From Acanthaster planci (taxonomy: Eukaryota; Echinodermata; Asteroidea; Valvatida; Acanthasteridae), in the NCBI RefSeq assembly GCF_001949145.1, contig NW_019091522.1, positions 1-56,504 on the forward strand: a DNA stretch of 56,504 nucleotides, in the 5' to 3' direction. The translations under genes were made by a program, and so were the position numbers. Of the stretch, positions 1 to 12,531 are shown one piece after another. Position 1 is the first letter of the stretch. Each line of letters opens with the position of its first letter. The notes under the pieces are model-generated. The model was given only the letters and a program-made list of their open reading frames with translations, searched no databases and had not been told where the DNA came from.

Positions 1-155
1 GGACAACGTGTTTTGCAAGATATTTTGCGAAACTCTACGCTTTCCGTCGCGATTCGTGAACGACCTACGTTCGCACGGTACGCATTTGCGCATGCGCGAA
101 ATGGTCTCTAAGCTTGGCCCATATCTGTCAGTTATGCATGTTGTCTAGAGCTGGG

Positions 156-394
156 GCCGTTTTCCAATACTCAACTTTGTCTCCGTCTCAGGCTTCGTTC
201 CCAAAACCAATCCCCGATTGTGGGCCTGAAGCGTTTAAATTAAATTGGATTACTGTAATTTTTGGCTCTCTTGCATCTTATTTGATGTTTTGTGGCACTA
301 TTAGACTAATTACTGCGCTTACAGCTTCAAAGGCAGCTAGTTAAAAAACAGTTGAAGCCTAAGACGGAGCCGAAGTTGAGTATTGGAAAACGGC
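156..394. mobile_element. MITE, family 1 copy 1
   Basis: A 239-bp non-coding element bounded by inverted repeats of about 41 bp (156-196 and 354-394) that differ at roughly three positions. The ends read GCCGTTTTCCAATACTCAAC and its complement. It encodes nothing convincing, so it is a non-autonomous DNA transposon. A second, more diverged copy with the same inner text lies at 17834-18084, which confirms a dispersed repeat. No clear target-site duplication is visible. The wider flanks (about 80-105 and 545-565) carry another inverted pair around the word GCGCGAAATG, so it may sit inside an older element. The superfamily is not assigned. Confidence 0.75.
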
Positions 395-3300
395 TTAGGT
401 CTTCGCTCCATTGGAAATGAGTGGAGGCGCGCAGATTATAGACCTAGACCTATCTCTGGAAGCCCGTTCGGACACGGCGTTACTCGCAACTTCTCTTACG
501 CCCATGGCTCTTCCGCGCATGCGTAAGGGGCACTTTGTTACTATGCATTTCGCGCATGTGCGTGTGCGCGTGCTATAGACGAACGTGTATGTACATGTAC
601 ATCGTTAACAGATCGCGACGGAGAGCATGGAGTTTCTCAAGATTTCCTGCAAAATACGTTGTCTGCGGGATAAAAGGCACTTGTGAACGACATTTTGAGC
701 TGTCTTCGTCAGGTAAAATGTGAGAAAAATCTGTTGAAAAAAATCCGCATAGTAGGAGGACTTTTATATATATACCCTGGACGTTAGTTGCAATGCAATG
801 TAGACGTCGTCCAACCTGGGCTAGGGGAGACTGTGATGATTCGTGCGCCAGTCTAGCCCTACCAACCAATGATCAGTGCCGAATTAAATGTACTCATTAC
901 TCTTAGCCGATAGAACAGACGCTTATGCAACAGATTTTTGCCATGGTTAACGCTGATATTATACCGTGCATATGTGGGAGTTTGTTAAACACTGCCATTC
1001 TGCTTTTCGATAAAATTTTGCATCGATTCTTGTACCATTACTGAAATATTAAAATTCCCCCTCCATGTCAGTTCGCTGTATACGTTTAGGGACAAAGAAA
1101 TTTTTTAGGGCTTCATGTTATCTTATGAGAATCTTGTGAGCAATGTGCATGGCCAAAAGAAATGGAAGAGCTTTCATTCCGCAATGTACATGTAGTCAAG
1201 TAAAGACATCCAGGGCACACAGTAGTCACCCTGGCGTCTATTGAAGCCACTCGAGTTGGTCCACGCATTATTGTGACATGGAGCGAGAAAACAGGAGAAT
1301 CACTCTGAGACTAATAAGGGTGCTGTGAAGTAGAGACAGAGCGAGACTGTCTACATGAGGTGTGCCCATGGGAGGCCAGAGTCTCTTCTCCCTGCGGACT
1401 AGGAAATCAAGGGGATTTCATAGAAACAAGGCGGAAAAGTTGGTGCGACATGACGACATAACCGGTCTTTAGAAGCTGGCTGTGTGTGGGCTGGTTGGAC
1501 CGAGGTTTAATACGTCAAAACCCACAGAGGAATTCGTTGTGGATGAGTTCAGGGTCAACGTTCACGTTACCCAGAACATCGCGTTCATCTCTGATGACAA
1601 AGACAATTTGCCATTTGCAAATCAAAATCAGCAAACTGCAAATCAAGAACGTTCTGCATTGGGCGTATGTCTGTATGGATTCCGACGTGAACAGTCGAGG
1701 CCTTTTATAACCCAGCAACTGCACCTCTGATCCATTTGTTCCCGTCGCTTTTACAGGGCACTTTGATTGGCTACTATAACTTGGGTTGCACAACATAGTT
1801 ACTTAGAATCCTTGAAGAGTTTATTTGAACAATAACACGGATCAACGACTCAGTTTGCTTCATGATGCGTGCTCAGAGAATATACTTGTGCTGATTAAAG
1901 AAATAATTTACTTATGAGACTTTGTGACAGCTGTAGTTTCTTCACAAAACCCATCCCAGGGCACAGGGGACGAGAGAACGCCTCCTGGGATCGACACAGT
2001 GCACTAAGTGCGATGGCGCACTTGCACACTTGCACTGCGAACGTTAAGCAAAAGAGCTCGTCTGTTATGAACAAGGACGTACAGTAATTAAAAGAAACTA
2101 CACCACTCATTCATTGTTTGGTTCTTTGGTTTCACTACAGAAACACCCATCTATACGATTATGGAGCCAAACGTTGGGGTTATTTCATTTGTCCTAAATC
2201 TTAATGGTTCCAGGATCAAGGAAGAGCTGAAGGTACAAATAGTCCCTCAGTGAACAACTCGATTTCCTGTCGAACGGAATTTACTTTCAAATTGAAGCCA
2301 TACAGTTGCCAAGCCAAGCAATTAATGCCATATGCATGAGGAATATGTTCGGGAAATTCTGTGATTTTGCTTGAAATCCAATACATGTTCCATGAACTTT
2401 GTCCCGTTGGCGATGCAGTTTAAAGGTGTTTTGGAAAATGAGGAGTTTGTTTCACTTAAAAAGACTTTTGTCAAGAAGTTAACCTTCGAGATGACATTTC
2501 CATCTAAAGGGGCCTTTCCATATGAACGTGTTGGTCCGCTCCATATAAGCCTCCATTTGCTGTGTTTCTCTCATGGAGAACCAACACAATTTACAAAAAC
2601 AGACCTCGATGCGAGCTTGAAACGTGTCTCTCGAAAAGCGCGTTTAATGTGTCATGTGTCCAACCTTGTCTGCATCAGGCTGACTTGGATTTAAAAGAGA
2701 TCTGTGAACCGCAGAGGGCATGACATAAGATTAACGAACGAGACTCCAACTATTATTTGGACGATTCAAAGTATACATTCGTATGAAAATGAGAATGTGT
2801 TATGTTACACCCACATTGGCCAAAGCAACTGTTTGATGATTAACCTGTTCAGTAGTTATTACTGACAGTATTTTGAACATTTTGAATGCTTAAAGCATGA
2901 ACCTCCAGACAACAACTCTTTGGTGCAAGCTGATATGTGAGAATTTCCCCGCAAGTGTACCCCTTTCTTCTCGGTTGGAATGTAAGGAGAATCTATGAGC
3001 CGAGAATGGAATGGATCAGTCGACCTAAACCAGTTACCGTGACGCATTGAGAGAAGGCGATGAGAGGAAAGATAACCTTGTATAGTGATTGGCTTTTCCC
3101 CTCTCTCTCGACTTAGTCCCTACTTCCCATTCGGGCAGCGTGTCAAGGACCCCTCACTCTGCCGGAGAGACTAGTCACTCAGGAACAGGTTTACGGTGTT
3201 TGGATTCCTCTAGCCCCAATGATCAAATCATCGTGGAGACAAGCTACTTGGGTATGCAGTGCACACTGCGCAAGGCACCGGTGGCATCGTTAAAATGACA

Positions 3301-3553
3301 TTTCGTCCAAGACGAGGAATTAGCGGGCGCTGTTTTCTACGAAGCGATTTTTACATGGATTGAAGAATAATGCGAAAGACGAAAAGTAGTCTACCTCAGG
3401 CCTCACGACTGGCGCACCATCACGTTCAAGACGACCGACGAAACACTGGTGATAAAAAAAGTTTGTGATGGAATCTGTTGTATGATCGTGCACCGCATGG
3501 GTTGATTTAGATTTAGCACTATGATTTCCTGATGACATTTGGTCTAACCATGC
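395..3553. other. Intergenic stretch, no gene recognised
   Basis: About 3.2 kb in which I see no coding exon with homology I recognise. The open frames are all short (under about 110 codons), overlap on both strands and look like chance. A GC-rich patch rich in CGCGCATG words lies at about 510-575. Nothing else is assignable. Confidence 0.5.
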
Positions 3554-3760
3554 CAGGGACGGATCCAGATTTTTTTTTGGCTGGGGCTTTGGGAATTCTT
3601 TGTTACTATACATGTATTTGTTGCCGTTGGCAGTTGATCTCTCTGGTTAGCCCGTACACGAAAATAAGACCCCTACATATCCTTTTTCTGGGTTCTTTCA
3701 ACCCCCCCAGGCGGAGGGGGGGGGTATAGACCCCAAACCCCTTCTCTGGATCTGTGCCTG
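3554..3760. mobile_element. MITE with CAGGGACGGATCCAG ends
   Basis: A 207-bp element starting CAGGGACGGATCCAG and ending CTGGATCTGTGCCTG, which are imperfect inverted repeats of each other. A run of C then G lies just inside the right end (3704-3723). CAGGG(A/G)CGGATCCAG termini are common on animal hAT-like MITEs, so I infer that affiliation. The expected 8-bp target duplication is not clear (AACCATGC against TATGCCCG). One-ended relatives may lie near 35515-35555 (CTGGATCCGCACTTG) and 50450-50465 (CTGGATTTGCCCCTG). Confidence 0.65.
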
Positions 3761-4045
3761 TATGCCCGGTATGAACTAGCCCTGTCACAGTATAGCCTGC
3801 ACGTGATGGTCTATTGCCAGTGCGCATTGAATTCTTTTTCCAGTCCTGAAACTGTTTAGTACCCTCACTTCATAAATTTGATGAAACCACGTCCGCTTTT
3901 GTAATGAATATCCTTGCTATTTCTTCAGTTCCAAAGGGTTGTTGCCAAAACCTTTTTTTTTCTAATCTAGTTAAATTTTTTGTCCCCAAACAAGACCCAA
4001 TTCGTTCAAACATGTTCCAACTTTGCAAGTGTTCATGCTGAATGC

Positions 4046-4600
4046 TGTTAGTATGGTGTTCTAGAGCCGACAAAACTGCTTCGCGTCGTACCGTCGCCCG
4101 GACGCCACGACGTCTCGCCAGGACGGCTCCGTCCCATATTGCCGTTGCCTCCTTCTCATTACATTTATGTTGTATTTAATGCGTTGCGTCGTCTTGCCGT
4201 TGAGTCGTGCTATCAAAAATGGCTGGTGATTATCACGGCCAATAGAGGGCGTGTGTCACAAGTCATGGAAAAAAAGTGCGAGCGTAGGTCCTTCAAGACG
4301 GATCATGTGATGGTATCTGTTGGTATGGAACTTAGCTCCGTCTCTAAGGACGCCCACTATTTCCACCGGTAATGAGGCGACGACGGGAGTACGATGCGAC
4401 GGCATGACGCAACGGCTAAAGGGCACAACACGACGGTACGACGCAGTGCATTAAACACGGCATAAAAGTAATGAGAAAGGAGGCGATGCCACGAACGACG
4501 GCATGAAGTGACGCAGTCGTCGTGGCGTCGTCGTGTCGTCGCGTCGGGGCGACGGGACGACACAACGCAATTTTGCCATCTGTAGAACACCATATGTTAG
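4046..4600. mobile_element. Foldback DNA element with TATGGTGTTC ends and TGTTAG target duplication
   Basis: The element proper is 4052-4594 (543 bp). It starts TATGGTGTTCTA and ends TAGAACACCATA, and is flanked by perfect 6-bp direct repeats TGTTAG (4046-4051 and 4595-4600). The two halves are long imperfect inverted repeats of around 180-200 bp. Both contain the text GCCTCCTT(T)CTCATTAC followed by TTTAATGC and GCGTCGT words. The interior is dense in CGTCG/CGACG. There is no transposase frame, so it is non-autonomous. Its termini match those of the element at 12537-13855 and the right end near 27683. The superfamily is unassigned; a 6-bp duplication does not single one out. Confidence 0.85.
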
Positions 4601-7600
4601 TTTTCCCAGCATTTCGTTATAGACCTGCGTGCTGAGTTATAGTTCAGCCTACTTCTGACTTTCATTGTCTATTTCGTGCGCCCAGCATATCTCCGTCCAG
4701 TATTTGTGAGTGCAAAGTGGGACGTGTTTCTAGCATAAAATCAAACTTAGGAAGAGACCAGTGCGGTTGAGTCATCAAGCACTGGGATTTCCGTCTTCCA
4801 AAAGGAATAATTAATCACTTAAGTTTATACACAATGATCAAAACATACAGCAAAGAAGCTAAGATGTGTGTATCATGTGCATAACTTGCTTCACATTGCT
4901 ATTGATTGTGGCTCTTTAAATCGCACATAGTTACTGCAGAGGGAGGTGTTCGTGTTTGTTGAGCTACTTATACAGTCTATTATGTTGTAGCATTATAGAG
5001 GAGCTAATTCATAGTGTTAAGTCTTGTGAAATCGACAGCTGCACTCTTTTGGGGGATTATGGTATTTAAGTCTATTTTGAATAATTTCAAAAGACTTCAG
5101 AATACCACGTTACTGCGTTTACCTTTGCAATTCTTAATATAAGTCTCCATGACCTTTCCCAAACCCACAACGGATGTGTCGAGGATGAAAATTCGAATAA
5201 TAAAATCTACTCATCCATTCGGCCGAGTCAATTCTGAACCACGTATAGATACAACGTGTTCATCAAAACCTCAGATTGAACTTCTCGTCCTTCCTGAATA
5301 GATACCAGCATGTTACCAAAACTAATTATCTGTGTTTTGATTGTGATAATTGCCGTTTCTGGACAACGTACCTGCCATGTCGATCGGAAGCTTGTTACAG
5401 TGGTAGTGTTTTACGCGAGGTGCAATCACAATGTGGTTCACTAAAAATGGAAAATTTGAACATTGGAAAAGTACATTATTTTAAAAGTTGGACTGAGACT
5501 CCAGCTTTCCTGCATAGGACGTAAATTCAGTTTCAGTTGGTGGAATGGCTTTTTGGTGGGACAGGATAAGGTGAGTGGTTCAAAAAGGATATTTCATTTC
5601 ACACCGAGCGGCAGCGGTTATATCTATCTTGTTCTTGCAATAACTTTTCCACCATTTTGTCGTATACGGTGCCATTCCTAATTATCAATTAACAATCTGT
5701 TAATAGGTTGAACATACCCTATAATACTCGTCATCTGTTGCCCAGTTTAAATTATAAATAGTAAGCTGTCCTTTGGTACGTTTATATATCCGAATTACGT
5801 TGTTAGCAATTTTTCTGTACATTCACATAGAATCTTATTGTTATTACGAACGTCATATATTGTACAGAGACTCATTTTGTACATGAACAGGTTTTTATTT
5901 GTGGATTTACGAAGATGTTGTTTTCGGACAAAACAATTATATTTGTGGAAGCATCGTAGAGGAGGTTGAAGGAGGCTGCTTACAATGCTGAGGGAGCCTA
6001 CCTACGCTTTTCGTTAGTAATGATATTGACACGTTTAATTTTTATTTCATGTGTCTATACATATTATTTCTTCACCTGATGACACAGTACAATCATGGTT
6101 GCTACAAGAGTAATCTGTAATGGCACGCACCTTCCTTATATGTGCAACGCTTTTACATTCTAATGTAGTCACAGTTGGCAGGATGGCAGGTAAAAACATA
6201 TTTGTTTCAGCAATTATGTTTTTGCACGCAAGATTACTTAGAATAACATTCTTTTGCCACAAAACATTACCTGCTACTTGCAATAACAGGAAACTCGAAA
6301 AAAATGGCGAAACTAGCTTTTTGAAAGTGGTTTTGTGCACCAAAATCAAAATTCAAAGTTATGTCAATTCATTTTACGGAGGAAAAGTGTACATTTACAA
6401 AGCTTTTCAAAGGGTTCTGTTGTTCTGTTGTAACACAAAAAATCACTTTACGGTCACAAAGTGTATCCGTTACAAAGACTCTCTGTTAATTACTGATACA
6501 TGTTACAGAAAACGCAATACAGTTTTTAACAGTGTATGATTTTCATAGACGAATGTATCTGTCTTTTTGTATTCAGTTTCATTTCTACCCGTACCTTCTC
6601 TGCAAATTATCATCCGCCTCCAGCTTTTTTGTTTGTTTATCGCTCGACTCTGATCATTTAGTAACACAGCTACGTGCATTTACTGGTAGTAATTTCAAGA
6701 ATGGATCGGTGAGCTGTGTTTTGCACAGGATTCATTGAAGTTACATTGGTTTCGTTTACTTTTCTTTATTTATTCATCATAGGGAATTATGTCTAACGTT
6801 CAGAGAAACAGAACCTGTTAAATTTTTAGTGATTGTCAGATTTTGCATTAGTCTGTATGATAGGAATATTGTGTAGCCTGTCGGGAGCAGCAGACATTTT
6901 AAATAATAGTAAGGGTCAAATTCTTCTAAGCTCGTGGGCTTTGGACAGAAGTCGTCATCGGTGTGCTTGCAAGGTCTCGCGTTTATTGCAATTAAGCTTA
7001 ATATTTTAAAGGGTATACTCTCGCTATATAACCAACCAATATGCTTCCTAGTATCAGAACTTGTCTTATACGGTGAACGTGTGTAAACGATTTTATGGAT
7101 AGTCTGTGCTTTGTGACGGCAAGCTATATAATTTGGAATTTCATTCGGAAATATCTGGGTGAATTTTGTCAGGATTGCAGAAAGAGAAATTTAAGGTTTA
7201 GGGCAGGAGAACAAATTGAGTATTTGTTGCCCCTGAGAGGATAAGGGAAGTGTTTTAAAGGCATTCTGAGTTGGAAATTCCAGTGACCCTAAAAATCCAG
7301 TTGTATGGAATGGAGGGAGATGTATCCCCTGTTTTAAGCTAACCCCAATCTGAAAAATGAGTTCACATATTCCGGATACCCACAGGTAGATTGTCTGTCC
7401 TTAAATGATACAGTGCATCCCATCGTACCCCATGAGATGCTCTTGTTTTGCCTCGGCCCCAGCAGATCTCTCTGCACAATAAGTAAAAAAAGAAGGCTTG
7501 TTACCCATAGGTACCTCAGTGTCTGTACTCTTTATTGTAAAAAAACCAGAAGAGTTGACCACCAAAGCAATATAAAAGGCTAGATGTAATACACATATGT

Positions 7601-8204
7601 GAACTTGACAGCCCGATCACAATAGGCATTTGATGCACAAAGGCTATGTACATCACCTTTGACGGAGCCAAATATGTGTCATGTTGCCAGAGTGGAATAG
7701 AAGCAATAGGATTAGAAACTGGAAATCCTTTAACCCTGCAGTCTTGGTTGACCACATTTAAATCGTGATCTGATTTCAAGCAAAAGAGCTTTGATATTTT
7801 TATTCAAATATTTGTCACAATCTTCTTACAATCTTCAGAAAATTCTGCAGCCAACTTAAAAACAATAAATGAAGTCATACACAAGATTTTACAAGTCCAG
7901 AAATAATATAATGGTGCTGCTATTGGATCCTCCTAGCTCCACCGCTTATGTCCTTGCTCCAGATCCTATTATAGTTGCTCTCACAACTAGTATGAGAATA
8001 AGCTGGAAAAGTAACAGACAGCAATCGTAAACGTACAGTAGAACTTTGGTCATTATGATTAAAAAAGTAAAAAAAAATCCAATTATTTTTACTGGTTGTC
8101 TGACCATGAAAACGTTATTACTTCTCTCCCACAGACATGCAATCTTCAGCTGACAGGGTACCAGTCGAAGTTATTCTTTTACACTGTGCATGTATTGCAG
8201 TTGA
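4601..8204. other. Intergenic stretch, no gene recognised
   Basis: About 3.6 kb of AT-rich sequence. I find no exon with recognisable homology, no RNA gene and no clear transposon ends. The longest frame (6120-6539 +, 139 codons) has no codon structure or motif that I recognise and overlaps an opposite-strand frame of similar length. Confidence 0.5.
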
Positions 8205-8447
8205 CTATGAAGCCCCATTGGTGTCACTTTCCTTTTGCGATGTGTGTTTCGTGAGGAGGCATTTGTCTTTCATTAAGTAGCCAAAGCAAGATAATAAGTT
8301 GCCGAAGCAAGATAATAAGTTGCCAAAGCTTCAGCAACTTATTATCTTGCTTCAGCAACTTATTATCTTGCTTCAGCAATGAAAGACAAATGCCTCCTTA
8401 CGAAACTCACATCACAAAGGGAAAGTGATACCAATGGGGCTTCATAG
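8205..8447. repeat. 243-bp near-perfect palindrome (foldback hairpin) with internal tandem repeats
   Basis: Two arms of about 120 bp meet at AAGCTT (8326-8331) with essentially no loop. The outer ends are CTATGAAGCCCCATTGG and CCAATGGGGCTTCATAG, and the next blocks are GAGGAGGCATTTGTCTTTCATT and its complement with few mismatches. The centre of each arm is a direct repeat of AGCAAGATAATAAGTTGC. As RNA it would fold into a long stem. It is probably a foldback transposon or a recent inverted duplication, but a hairpin-RNA locus cannot be excluded. No target duplication is clear. Confidence 0.9.
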
Positions 8448-10552
8448 CTGATGGATGACGACAACTTGATAGATACATACAAATAAGCAACACTGTCGGG
8501 AGACTTCAGAGACGCTTGGTGGCAAATACTGCTCCCAACCAGTTAACTAATATTCACGTCTCGTATGAACAAAAAATGCATGCTCAAAAGGACGTAAAGA
8601 AAAGTGGACCTGTCACGTGGGACCTGTATGTTTGCAGTTACTGAGCATCTCCAAAGTCTTATGCCATGACAAGGCAGTGCGTTATGGGAAGCTGCATGAA
8701 AGTAAACCAGGACAGGGATACAGTCACAACTGTACATGTATATTGTTGATGTCTAGTAAATTTATCCCCTCCCCATTCCCCTCAGCTCCTTTTCCACCTC
8801 AAATTACAGAGACTAATAGTGATATATACATGTAACTGAAAAAACAATGGCGTGGCAAACACAAAAATTACTTAGAACATTTTATATTATACTGTCAGAA
8901 AATTCCTCGTTACATATTAAGTTGCAAAATATTTGTTCATGCATGAAAGTGTACAGAACAGTCTGCTACTTGTTTGCACTCTGATAAGCTGTATTCATGA
9001 GTGCAAGTCCCAGTTACGGCCGAGAAGTACACGTCAGCCTCTGGAAGCCAGTGGCTAGAGAATACACTTATTATTGTCATTTTTTAAATTCCTGTGTCAC
9101 TTTTGAGGCACAATCAGTTGGTGCGAATGTGCACGGGTCTAGCATGAGTTTGATCGATGATGATTTTTTGGACGCCATTTTCCAACTTCAAGAGAGATTT
9201 AACGTCACTTAAAATGTCCATGAGACAGAACTACTAATTCAACTCAACTAAATAAGTAAAAAAGGGTACGAACGGTGGTTTTGAGCAGTTTCTTTTAGTT
9301 TAAAACAGCTACGCTTTAAAAATCACATTTTAAAAATAATTCCAAACACATTTCAAAGTTTCACCCAGCAATAACCCTTACTTTTATGGTCAAACCCTCA
9401 CTGTGAATTGAATCGCACTTTTATAGCCATATCAACTTATGCGTAGTCTTAAAATAGTCGTTTACTTTCGCTTAGAACACGCGAACATAACAAGACCGGG
9501 GACAGACATTATTAATCGCGACACACAATTTGGTTGCGTGCATTCACCGCGTCCGCGCCAAACGTAGAAAGGGAATTGAAACACACCTAAAAATTCGCCT
9601 TTCTCTCATTACTAGAAAAAAGGGCTTGAGGGACGATCCCCTGGTTCCCCAGATCCACCCTGGTAGGTTGCGACGGGATATCTATACTGCATTATTTTAA
9701 GATATACTTAAAAAAAACCCGAGGTAGCTATGTGAAATGATGTCTTCAGCAACGGGCAAGTAGTTTAAAATAGCCACGACAACTCATAGTTAGTATAAAC
9801 GCTTGTCTAAGCAGAATATCTGCATTAAAGAGTAGGTTATATCATCCACTGAAGGAAGGAAACTCTACCTCCTTCAAGTATTATCCGGCATGGTTAAAGG
9901 AACAGAGTAGGGTGAAAAGAATTCTTAAATATCGTGTCTGCAGTTTTCCTCTATAGGAGTTACTTAAGGTAGTCATCCCTTGCTTTTTCGTACACTTCAT
10001 GAACTCAAAATTTTGATCACATTTGGTATGGGTCAAATGTTTGTAAACCTTGTGAACAGACCGGCGCTTGTTTTGTTTGGTTGATTACTATTATCAATAC
10101 AGAAGGTAAGGTGTAACTGGCATGTAAAATAATTTTTTTCCCCTACTAATTCCCAAAATCTATCTTTTAGTGGAAATTTCCTGGTAAGTGAAAGTTAGCT
10201 CTCGGAACAGTTGTAATATCAGTTTTATAAGATATACGAAATTCCAGCGTCAGTTGAAGTTAAGTTCAATAGGAGGATATGAACAAATCGAGTGTGACCA
10301 AGTGTCGCTTCAAGTCGACACCCTACATTTTTTCTTGTCTTCGGTGCTTGCATACTGTGGGTGAGTCACTCACAAAGTCCGCCGGATAGCCGGTCTAGTG
10401 ACCTCGGCAAAGGAGAGTGAGAGGGAAGGGACAAGTACAACGACATGACTAACGGGAGGGGTTCATTGCGAAGAAGGAAGCTATAGACCCCACGAGGTCA
10501 ACGATTATGAAGTTGATTGGATTAGTTTGTCACCAGAACAGTTTAAGCTGTA
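8448..10552. other. Intergenic stretch, no gene recognised
   Basis: About 2.1 kb without recognisable exons or transposon ends. Small open frames at 8617-8835 and 8997-9212 have no recognisable motif. Confidence 0.5.
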
Positions 10553-11010
10553 CACTGTAAACCCAAGTGTTTAACTTCTAAACATATTATTAAACGCAAA
10601 TCCGTAACCATTTTTAAACATTTTGACACGTTTATAAATAAACACATACGACGTGTTTATTTGCTGAACATACTATTTTTATTCCCGCGTATGTCAGACA
10701 CGAAATGAATGAAATCTTACACCAGCGCAAGTTTAATTCTTTTGTTATCGTACGGCCAGAGCAGTTTTGATTCCAGATCGATAACCAATAGCATTTTATC
10801 TAGGTGATAGTTTAGCATATCCACTGTCGAAGCGTAAACCATGTAATAAACGCAACGCATGTTTATGATAATATATGGATATGTTAAACATATGTTAGGT
10901 TTTTAAACGCTTCTTAATTTTAAACCCATTTGTGTGTTTATTACTTTAACGCCTAAACATTTGTAGGCCTAGAAGTTGTAATGCTTTTTAGACACTTTGA
11001 CACGTTTATG
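10553..11010. repeat. AAACA/TGTTTA-rich dispersed repeat, left part
   Basis: This stretch repeatedly contains TAAACAC, GTTTAA and ACACGTTTATAAA words, starting at ACACTGTAAACCCAAGTG. Similar words in the opposite orientation occur at 14395-14510 (GTGTTTAGTTTATAAACGC), and a shorter patch lies at 44610-44690. The two outer patches could be subterminal repeats of one element of about 4 kb into which other elements later inserted. That is inference: I could not fix precise termini or a target duplication. Confidence 0.4.
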
Positions 11011-11344
11011 AAGGATGCAGTATTTATTGATTACACATTAATGGATAACGATGATACACGTGCTCAAGTCATACGCAGTGACGTGAAATGGCAAGCCAAC
11101 TGCTACACTAACACTGGAACAAAAATATTTAAATACTTTTAATAGGCCTTATGTTTTTCAGAAAATATCATCCATCCGAGATCCTGAAATATCTGCACGT
11201 TATACGCACGAAGCTGTGTAAGCAACGAATAATTGCAAATGATTAATCCGATAACTGACAATAGCCAGCAGACGTGCGGGGGACACGGAAAGACATCGCA
11301 GTGCGCATGTTCTTGCGTGTGCATACTGCGCATGTGCCGTGTCG

Positions 11345-11458
11345 NNNNNNNNNNNNNNNNNNNNNNNNNNNNNNNNNNNNNNNNNNNNNNNNNNNNNNNN
11401 NNNNNNNNNNNNNNNNNNNNNNNNNNNNNNNNNNNNNNNNNNNNNNNNNNNNNNNNNN
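11345..11458. other. Assembly gap (114 N)
   Basis: A run of undetermined bases. Apparent open frames crossing it are artefacts. Confidence 1.
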
Positions 11459-11682
11459 AATCTCACCATTTTGGGGGCCAAACAATCTCCTTTTGCAAAA
11501 GATGCTGTGGGGGGGGTACTTTTAATGCTAATGAGCTGGTCAGAAATTCTCACTTGAATTAGTGGTCTGCACCCTTAAACGCTGGGCGGTACATACAACA
11601 ATATTGATCTCCATTATAAAGACTGAATAGGGCATAGCTCATTGTCTGTAAATAGAACGCGTTGCCGAACAATTGCAGCGCA

Positions 11683-11702
11683 ATATATATATATATATAT
11701 AT
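11683..11702. repeat. (AT)n microsatellite
   Basis: Ten uninterrupted AT dinucleotides followed by ATGTATATTATG. Confidence 0.95.
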
Positions 11703-11748
11703 GTATATTATGCATTTCTGTCAAAACTGATTATTAGTTCCCCCAAAT

Positions 11749-12215
11749 AGTCGGTCTCTGGTCAGCAAGCGCGTCAATTTTGAATGTGCGGGTCCATTTT
11801 TCCCGTTTTTTTCTCAAAATTTTCAAAACAGTGCCCTCTATTTCCGCACCACCTGAATGTTCTCGAGTAGACTGATTCCCTGTCACAAGTTAGAAGGGCA
11901 ATTGGTTCAAGGAACCAGACTAATTCGTGGGTAGCTTGTACCCGGTGATAGATCTGTTACGACTGCTTAATGTTGATGTCGAACACAAACAGTAGACCAT
12001 GGGTCCATGGGCAGGTTACAAAGTTGCAGCCAGCTGACCAACAACAATGGCGGCATGACGTGCGACGCGCTACTGCTAGCCTTTGATTTGATTAAATATG
12101 CCACTCATTTCCGAGTCCGTTGCCAGTCTTAAAAAGCCTATCCCACCTCCACCCCCAAAAAAAAACACGCATTGCTGTATCCATTCTGGAACTTGGGTCT
12201 GACCAGAGACCGAGT
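11749..12215. mobile_element. MITE with 14-bp perfect TIRs and AGT target duplication
   Basis: Perfect inverted repeats CGGTCTCTGGTCAG (11752-11765) and CTGACCAGAGACCG (12199-12212) bound a 461-bp element. Direct repeats AGT flank it (11749-11751 and 12213-12215). There is no coding capacity. A 3-bp duplication is compatible with several superfamilies (for example PIF-Harbinger-like, CMC or Zator), so I do not assign one. Confidence 0.75.
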
Positions 12216-12531
12216 AATTTTTTTATTTTTTGGCCCTACTGACATAACCTTTTTCTCATGGGACAATGGCTATTAGCCCTCGGCCTCCCTCCTGAGAACA
12301 AACCAAAAATAAATAAAAATGCAAGAATATCATTTCTGAATTTAACTGACCATTTTCTTATTAATTAACCCACTCGATATCAACAATGTTAACCTGTTTT
12401 TTGTGTATGTGTGTTTGATTTTGTTTTTAATTTATATATTACACCTGTTGTCTACGGTCTCGCTTTAGCAATTTTTCACTTTGGGTCGGTTCAATTGTGA
12501 TTTATTCAGTGTGTAAAAATTTGGGAACTCC

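Noticed and set aside
6120-6539. 139-codon frame as a possible gene
   Set aside because: No recognisable motif or codon bias, an opposite-strand frame of similar length, and no splice or transcript support.
11200-11562. Open frames running through the 114-N gap, and those through the 701-N gap (26670-27639)
   Set aside because: The frames are open only because N codons cannot be stops; the flanking residues match nothing I recognise.
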